The notes under the pieces were generated by a model. It was not told where the DNA came from, did not search any database, and worked only from the letters and a program-made list of their open reading frames with translations. A stretch of 64,000 bases of DNA from Acanthornis magna (taxonomy: Eukaryota > Chordata > Aves > Passeriformes > Acanthizidae): positions 12,909,501-12,973,500 of the forward strand of contig JAWUZG010000084.1 of NCBI GenBank assembly GCA_036785705.1, in the 5' to 3' direction. Made by a program: the position numbers and the translations under genes. Position 1 is the stretch's first letter; every line of letters begins with the position of its first letter. Below, piece after piece: positions 60,101 to 64,000 of the stretch.

Positions 60101-61999
60101 TTCATATTGACTCTGTTGGTCAGCTTGTTCATGCAGTTGTTCTCTGCAACTTTTTGGTGCCTTTTGCATATATGAACTACTTTAAGCTATATTTGACAAA
60201 ACTCTCAAAGATATGAAAACTGTTCTGAATATAGCAGAGCTAAGTTAGGGTTGTGAAGAGGGTAAGCCTCCCTACCATAAGCTGGCTGCTTGTTGCCAGA
60301 GAATCCATGTAAAGCTCAGGGTGTTGGAAACTTCACTATTTTCAGAATTGAGGGTCTCCTGTCTTCTGTGAATTGTGTACTAGTTGGTTTAGAATAGCTT
60401 ATGCCTGTGCGTTTCTCACTGTGATACTTTGGATGTGGATTGCAGGGAATGTTGCAATAGCTTTTTAATGGGTAGACTTAGCTTGGTGGGATGCTTTCTC
60501 CTTAACCATACATAAATTTGGGACTGAAAAAGGTATTCTTGTCCCATTCAAATGTCAGGTAGATAAAGGAGTTTTCAGTGAAGAATGGTCCTTAGCTATG
60601 TTACATCATTTCTATTTATCGAAGGTACTGTTCTTGGAGAATTAAGGCTATTTATGTAATAGGTATTTTTCTGGTAAAGAGGTAAAAGGTAGAAATTTTT
60701 TTCTCTCATACTACTGTATTCACCCTTCTTTTCTTCTTTTTTCCTTCTTCCTTTCAAAGCTCTTTGACAGATGCCAAGGTTAATGATTTTTTATTTTTAA
60801 TTTGGCCTTTTCCTTGGGTTGCTGACAGTTCCTTCTACACCACAGAGACCTTTCTTTTCCAGATCACTTCATGTTTCAGTAAGAAGTAGAGTATCTGATG
60901 GAAGTTTCTTCATGAATAAGTGAACCCAACTGGAACACAGCCAAACTCTGTCAGAACTGGCTCCCTGATTCCCAGTCTTGTGTTTTACCATGGTTTGAGA
61001 GATTAGATTAATTAACCTCTCATTAGAAACATGTCAATGCTGAAATCCCACAGTATGCTAGATTCAGCCTATTAGAAATCCCAAAAGGCCAGTTAATGTT
61101 AAAGAATTAACATTTCATGTTTCAGAAGTTAATAGCAGATTCCTCATTTGGCTCCATTCCATTTCATTGATATAGTAACTTCTTACGTGCTTTTCCCTTT
61201 AAAATTAGCAAAAAAGCTCTTTATCCAAAAGGAATTGTTTGATAAAAACTTTCATCATCATAGAAATAGAAGCACTTGCAGTATAAAAATGCTTACTTTA
61301 TTGTAACATTTTCTACATATGTGTGTGGAGAACACTGCATGTGTAGAATATGGTATACTTTTTGGGTATAAATATAATAACACTTTGAAGAGTTATCTCT
61401 GTGCCAGTGAAAACCTATACAGAGTTTGCTATTTATAGAAGAATATTAAATCCTATTTGAGCAGGTCTAAATGCATCCTGATATTAAAGCACTGTGTTTA
61501 GTTCCAGAGTTCATAGTCTAAGGTAAAATGAAATATCATTTACATTGTCTTTTGACCTCAGGAGCTTTCTTCTCTAATGAGAATAAGGACTGGAAAATAA
61601 TTTGAGTAAGATGGAATTCATTCTACATCGGTCATATTACATGGCTTCTGCTCAAGCTTCATGTGAATGCTGGTTAAAATCCATAAAACAAGAAGTAAAT
61701 GACCCTTTACTAGCAATACATTTTTGTGTGTATTCATCTGCTACTGTGAGCGAAAAAAGAAATTTCCATTTTGTGTGGCTATTATAAGAAGCATGAAATA
61801 ATGCTTTTGAATCACTTAATGTCATTGCTTCAAATTGAAAACAGTATTTTCAAAGACATTGCACTTTGTTACTCAGAGCTATGCTTATCAGCCACCATTA
61901 TTAGGACATTTGGCTGCTATTTCAAAGTACAAGAGTGGAACACGGGGTCATTAGTAGGGAAATGAGAAAGAATTCAACTGGCAAACCCATGCTCTTCTT

Positions 62000-62565
62000 T
62001 CCCTGAAACAGAAACAAGAACAGCCACCAGAAAGAACACAAGATCAGGGGGGATCCTGTATTCTTCCTCTGCCATGCAGAAGGCAGTAACTTAAACAGAA
62101 AGTGTGAATGAGGACAAGTCCATGCTTGGACCAGCAGGCAAAACCCCCTCTTTGCCCACCTCGCCTTCCCATGTGCTTGTACACAACAATTATGAGACTC
62201 TGGACGTGAAAGCTAAGTCAAAGGCTGATGTGGATGATGGCCCACGTACACCAGAGGTGTTGCTCAACAGTCAGAAAGGACTGGCCCCTGTATGATGAGC
62301 ATCTTCACAAGGGAGAGATGGGCTATGGTGGTAGGTGACTCCCTCCTGAGGGGAACAGAGGGTCCAGTGTGCTGGACAAACCCTTCTCTTAGGGAAGGCT
62401 GCTGCCTCCCTACAACCTGGGCTAAGGACACCACTAGGAAAGTTCTTAGGTTCCTGCAGTGCTCAGACTCTTACCCATTACTGCCTTTCCATGTGGGTGA
62501 CTCCAAAGCTGCTACACGTTGTCTAAGGGCAATCAAAAGAGATGTCATGGTTTGAAAGGGAATTC
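62000..62565 (+). mobile_element. CR1 LINE ORF1 fragment (GDS-esterase-like region)
   Basis: Two plus-strand frames, 62104-62295 (NEDKSMLGPAGKTPSLPTSP, DDGPRTPEV) and 62292-62555 (MVVGDSLLRGTEGPVC, REGCCLP, YPLLPFHVG, LRAIKRD), follow the first open frame of full-length bird CR1 elements, including the GDSL block of its SGNH-type esterase domain. A frame change near 62292 and upstream stops near 62094 show that it is dead. Upstream sequence from about 62010 (QEQPPERTQDQGG) extends the match. Nearly all CR1 copies are 5' truncated, so this 5' region is uncommon. The reverse-transcriptase part is absent. Confidence 0.85.
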
Positions 62566-64000
62566 AAAGCCCACATGTGGGCAGGGATACTGGAAGACAA
62601 CAGAAGGGCATGATGTGAGGTTATGTCAGTACTTCGGTATCCATTAATAAGAGTTTGTGGATTGCTGTTTACCAAGCATTGCTACAGCCCATGGCGCGCT
62701 TGGCACTTTGCAGTGTGCTCCATCACTGCATGGCAGTAAGTCTTTTGGCCACTGGCACCTGGTTCCAGAGGCTGCACTGGTTTCCGTCTGAATGTCAGTC
62801 TTGCAACTGTGTGTGTGTTTTAGTCATGACAGAACAAGACCACTGCAATCTCCCCTGAGGAAGTTTTATCTTCACCCATTGGAACAGTCTAGAATATATA
62901 TTTTGGTGAGATTACTGAGTAGGGTGTCTTGGGAAGGGCAAGCCTGAATCAACTATCTGAATGAAAAACATAGAAGTAATGGATTTACAGAAGCATTTTC
63001 CGCAGGAATTAAATGTATCAGCATCACTAGAAAAAATAGTCTTAAAATACAGAAAGAGAGCCGCCATGTTTTCTGTAAGAGTAAACTGCAACCTTTTGCT
63101 TCCAGAATTTGTTTGGAGGAGCTAATGTTGCAAGTAATAATTTCATTTAGATTTGGATTTTTTTTTTCTTCTTTTAGAAAGCATCTGAAAAATTGCCTCT
63201 AAAGATCAATAAAGAAACACAGTTGTAGAGAAGTTAAACAATCCTTGTTATGTATAATGGTAGTCACTGAGGAAATAAGAACAAAATGATCAGTGCACAG
63301 AATAAGTAGTTAACAACAGCATGATTAATTTAAAGTGCTTTTTCAAAAAATGGTTGAGTGATTTCAGAATCACATTCAGTAGAGAATAAATATTCTATAT
63401 GTATATTTTCCAGTTATACACTATTGTCAGTGTAATTTCAAGGTTTTGTTGTCAATTTAAATTAATTTTTTATTTTGAAGAGGTGGATGTTAGAATATTA
63501 CAGGTTTGGGCTATGACATTATTTCTGATATGGTTTTAAGGACCTTAAATCTCAAAGGTCTTTTACTGTAAACACCTGCTGGTGCTCTACTTCTGTGTTT
63601 TGGGAACTGAAGAATGCTTTGGAAGTTGATGGGATTCTCTGTTGTGTTGTAGAGGTTTAGGGTTTTTTCCTGTTTCACATGAAACAAACCAGTGTATCAG
63701 TGATTAATAAATAACTGGTTTCTGAAATTGCAGTGAATATTCTCACTAGGGCCAATGTCTACTACTGATACACTTACAAAGATGCAGTAAAAAGGGTTCC
63801 TTAATGTATGCTGTAAAAAAAAAAAGCCAGTTTTCTAGTGCATCATCTTAAGGGGGTAAGGTCACCATTGAAGACTGTATTTAGTTAAGAGGCCAGTTGA
63901 AAATGAAAGGAGATTGTTTCCAGTCTCACTGTTCAGTCACAGTTTAGCTTTCATTTGGTATTCTTTTATCTCCAGATAGATTGAACTCTGGGGTATAGTG

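Larger units (their letters stand above)
45477..64000 (+). other. CHID1: CHID1 intron 10, incomplete (more than 18.5 kb)
   Basis: From the GTATGA donor to the window edge. I looked for the next CHID1 blocks (YIQTLK, EHFFEYK, HVVFYPTLK, IWELGQGLDYF) and saw none, so the last exons should lie further right. Contents: a TA-rich repeat cluster near 48083-48172 and a CR1 ORF1 relic near 62000-62565. The rest is AT-rich sequence without recognisable genes. Confidence 0.7.

Noticed and set aside
1..64000. CRISPR arrays, phage-like or bacterial-type systems, tRNA or rRNA genes
   Set aside because: None seen. The only regular array is the 31-bp minisatellite, whose units are contiguous without spacers.

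Overview
This is a vertebrate nuclear window, most likely from a bird and plausibly a songbird. Coding sequence sits in short GT-AG exons separated by long AT-rich introns. The recognisable interspersed repeats are almost all CR1 LINE fragments. There is also one solo LTR whose ends resemble LTRs I know from songbird genomes. No bacterial-type operon, CRISPR array or other compact novel system is present.

Two genes are arranged head to head. On the minus strand the first coding exon of AP2A2 (alpha-2 subunit of the AP-2 clathrin adaptor) lies at 1492-1558 inside a CpG island of about 970-2030. The rest of AP2A2 runs off the left edge. On the plus strand CHID1 (chitinase-domain-containing 1, also called SI-CLP) starts in a second CpG island at about 5970-6460. 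Its nine visible coding exons lie between 8761 and 45476 and encode about 325 residues. They join in frame with matching phases and follow the human CHID1 protein I recall. The last part, about 70 residues judged from the human length, was not found in the remaining 18.5 kb and probably lies beyond the right edge. AP2A2 and CHID1 are also divergent neighbours in human 11p15.5, which supports calling the adaptor gene AP2A2 rather than AP2A1.

Layout: 1-1491 AP2A2 intron 1; 970-2030 AP2A2 promoter island; 2031-5969 intergenic DNA with two CR1 relics; 5970-6460 CHID1 promoter island and probable non-coding exon 1; 6231-8743 intron 1; 8744-16696 coding exons 2-7, fairly compact; 16697-26415 intron 7 with a 1.15-kb CR1; exon 8 at 26416; 26509-43978 intron 8 (17.5 kb); exons 9 and 10 at 43979 and 45321; 45477-64000 incomplete intron 10 with an unusual CR1 ORF1 relic.

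The items most worth a second look are these: a 1.2-kb solo LTR in CHID1 intron 2 with a 5-bp target-site duplication, an 11-copy 31-bp minisatellite and two CTCF-like motifs; a CR1 ORF1 (GDS-esterase-like) fragment; two GC-rich islets and one CpG-dense islet of unknown origin in introns; and an unexplained 182-codon ORF preceded by a good splice acceptor. The two host genes act in different processes (endocytic adaptor; secreted or lysosomal chitinase-like lectin). Nothing here shows that they work together beyond their divergent arrangement.
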